A stretch of DNA of 8,157 bases from Leptospira sp. (GTDB lineage Bacteria; Spirochaetota; Leptospiria; Leptospirales; Leptospiraceae), in contig JALOTI010000067.1 in NCBI GenBank assembly GCA_025457985.1, positions 1-8,157 on the forward strand. The letters run 5' to 3'. Below, piece after piece: positions 6,932-8,157 of the stretch (position 1 is its first letter; each line of letters starts with the position of its first letter). The notes below the pieces were generated by a model. That model was not told the DNA's origin, searched no databases, and was given only the letters and a program-made list of their open reading frames with translations. The translations under genes and the position numbers were made by a program.

Positions 6932-7771
6932 CTATCCTCGGAAGTAGGTTACAACAACAAGTGTTCCAAGTAGAATCCGATAGATTCCAAAGGAAAGAAA
7001 ACTGCGTCTTCTCAAAAAACTCATAAAGAGTCGAATGATAAAATAACAAACAACGAATGATACCAAACATCCAAATAACAAAAGTACGATGGTTTCAGAG
7101 TTTAAAATAGCTCTATGTTTGTACAGTTTGTACAAACCTGCAATCGTCAGGACAGGTACCGCAAGGAAAAAGGAATATTCCGCAGAATCTTTTTTGGATA
7201 CACCAAGGATTCTAGCAGTGATAATGGTTGCCGCAGACCGTGAAACTCCAGGAATCAGCGCCAAACATTGAAATATGCCAATCAATATGGATTCTCGGAC
7301 GCCAATATCCAAACTGGTGGAATCATCTAATTTTTGTTTTTCTACAAAAACCATTACGATGCCTCCGACGAGCCAAGAACTACCTAAAATCAAGATCAAA
7401 TCTGGGCGCGACTTAATTGTATCCAAAAATCCTTTTGCTAAAAAACCGAGAACGAGTATTGGTGTGATGCCGATAAGTAGTTGAAGATAGAACTGATACC
7501 CCTCCTCAGATTCATCTTTTCCCAAGAGAAATAAAACCGCAGAAGTTGCATTTGTATAAAATCGATTCCAATACAAAACAAGAACCGAAAGAATTGCCCC
7601 TGTCTGGATAAAAATATCGAAGAGATCCTCAAAACTTGCGGAATCAACGGAAAGATTCTGAAACGGAAAGTAAGAACTAAAAAGAAAAAGATGCCCTGTG
7701 GAAGAAACGGGCAAAAACTCTGTCACGGCCTCGATGAGACCGCGCAAGAAAGCATTTAGGGTGTTGTCCAT
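6932..7771 (-). CDS. uppP: Undecaprenyl-diphosphatase UppP (BacA)
   Basis: UppP dephosphorylates undecaprenyl diphosphate to the monophosphate, renewing the lipid carrier for peptidoglycan, O-antigen and other envelope glycans; overproduction gives bacitracin resistance. The 279-residue length is normal. The first signature is [18 protein letters not shown] (11-28), with E14, E18, S24 and H27 matching the catalytic glutamates, serine and histidine of the E. coli enzyme. The second is PGVSRSAAT (174-182) with R178. Several hydrophobic helices (about 95-117, 125-145, 160-175, 200-217, 227-250, 260-277) fit the polytopic fold. The ATG at 7771 comes three bases after the stop of the upstream gene and has only a weak AGGG at one-base spacing, so translational coupling is likely. 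The rlmI-like gene follows after three bases. The neighbouring envelope genes are consistent with its role. Confidence 0.97.
   Translation of the reverse strand: MDNTLNAFLRGLIEAVTEFLPVSSTGHLFLFSSYFPFQNLSVDSASFEDLFDIFIQTGAILSVLVLYWNRFYTNATSAVLFLLGKDESEEGYQFYLQLLIGITPILVLGFLAKGFLDTIKSRPDLILILGSSWLVGGIVMVFVEKQKLDDSTSLDIGVRESILIGIFQCLALIPGVSRSAATIITARILGVSKKDSAEYSFFLAVPVLTIAGLYKLYKHRAILNSETIVLLLFGCLVSFVVCYFIIRLFMSFLRRRSFLSFGIYRILLGTLVVVTYFRG
6935..6939 (-). promoter_or_regulatory. Shine-Dalgarno GAGGA for the rlmI TTG start
   Basis: GAGGA is six bases upstream of the TTG at 6928 and lies in the last two sense codons of uppP. It decides the unusual start codon and points to translation coupled to uppP termination. 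Confidence 0.6.
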
Positions 7772-7774
7772 ACC

Positions 7775-8157
7775 CTACTTGGATTCGGGAGTTTGCGGAG
7801 TTTCCGCTTCAACCGCTTTTTTCTTCGGAGCTAGGTATGCATCCAAATCAAATTTATCATTTCGTTTGATGGTTACTTCTTCTTTGATACGCTCAACGAC
7901 TTGCGGAAGCAACTCTCTAGTTTGCATCTGTTTGATATTTGCCTTTGCGTAAGCAAGGCATTTGTCGATCGTCAGAGCAGCGATATCTCGATTGGCAGTC
8001 CTCATTCGTTCGCATTCCGCCTTAGCTTGTTCGTCCGAAATTTGAACCTTTTTTTCTACCTGTTCGGATACATACATCTGTGCGATCGTCTGCATCTCTA
8101 CCTGGCGGAGAACTTCTGCCACATCAGACCGTGATGTGTAACCAGACTTTTCTGCAA
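7775..8157 (-). CDS. SurA/PpiD-like periplasmic chaperone-type protein (partial; N-terminus off the right edge)
   Basis: The visible 126 residues are the C-terminal part of a protein whose reading frame stays open to the window edge, so the GTG at 8122 is only an internal valine. From the edge, a pattern of G-Y-x5-V-x3-L followed by QTIAQMYVSEQVEKKVQISDEQ closely resembles the SurA N-terminal chaperone domain: helix, 'Q-x-A-x-Y', then the V-x-I-S-D-E-E turn. A second amphipathic helix (IKQMQTRELLPQVVERIKEEV) then leads to a charged, proline-rich tail ending at 7775. I see no parvulin domain (no GGDLG- or GYH-like motif) in the visible part. Two cysteines (in AECERMR and DKCLAYAK) may form a disulfide. 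It sits three bases before uppP. A signal peptide or lipobox would lie outside the window. It could correspond to a known leptospiral lipoprotein (LipL31 came to mind), but I cannot confirm that. Confidence 0.7.
   Translation of the reverse strand, partial: AEKSGYTSRSDVAEVLRQVEMQTIAQMYVSEQVEKKVQISDEQAKAECERMRTANRDIAALTIDKCLAYAKANIKQMQTRELLPQVVERIKEEVTIKRNDKFDLDAYLAPKKKAVEAETPQTPESK

Noticed and set aside
8122..8134. GTG at 8122 as the start of the SurA-like gene
   Set aside because: The frame stays open to the window edge, and the residues before it (ending SGYTSRSD) continue the SurA_N-like pattern.

Overview
The window looks like a chromosomal segment of a spirochaete of the genus Leptospira, more likely a saprophytic or S-clade species than a high-virulence one. 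This is an inference from moderately low G+C (roughly 40% by eye), from a protein resembling the DUF1574 family (which I know mainly from Leptospira) next to an AlgI-type MBOAT enzyme, and from generic housekeeping genes with leptospira-like codon use. I see no insertion sequence, phage gene, CRISPR array, tRNA or rRNA. Coding density is very high: the largest gene-free stretch is 92 bases.

Layout. Seven of the eight genes are on the minus strand, in two blocks. The first block to be transcribed enters at the right edge. It holds the C-terminal part of a SurA/PpiD-like envelope protein (8157 to 7775), uppP (7771 to 6932), an rlmI-like rRNA methyltransferase (6928 to 5762, TTG start), an AlgI-like MBOAT acyltransferase (5728 to 4298) and an SGNH-like membrane-anchored protein (4298 to 3168). 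Spacings are 3, 3 and 33 bases, then a one-base overlap. A promoter-like sequence at the rlmI/MBOAT junction could let the acyltransferase pair be transcribed separately. The second block is miaB (2461 to 1097) followed by an LptF/LptG-family permease (TTG start at 1104, running off the left edge), overlapping by 8 bases. Between the blocks lies the only plus-strand gene (2554 to 3171), a two-pass membrane protein with a J-like domain. It is divergent from miaB across 92 bases and convergent with the SGNH-like gene, sharing overlapping stop codons.

How they may work together. Much of the window concerns the cell envelope: lipid-carrier recycling (UppP), LPS export (LptF/G), periplasmic folding (SurA-like) and probable O-acylation of an exported glycan (MBOAT plus SGNH-like partner). 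MiaB and RlmI modify tRNA and 23S rRNA. The most interesting items are the MBOAT/SGNH pair of unknown substrate, the J-like protein lacking the HPD tripeptide needed to activate Hsp70, the SurA-like protein that apparently lacks a parvulin domain, and a dyad (TTTACA-N11-TGTAAA) lying over the predicted miaB promoter. I did not find a clearly unprecedented system; the MBOAT/SGNH pair is the best candidate for undescribed chemistry.
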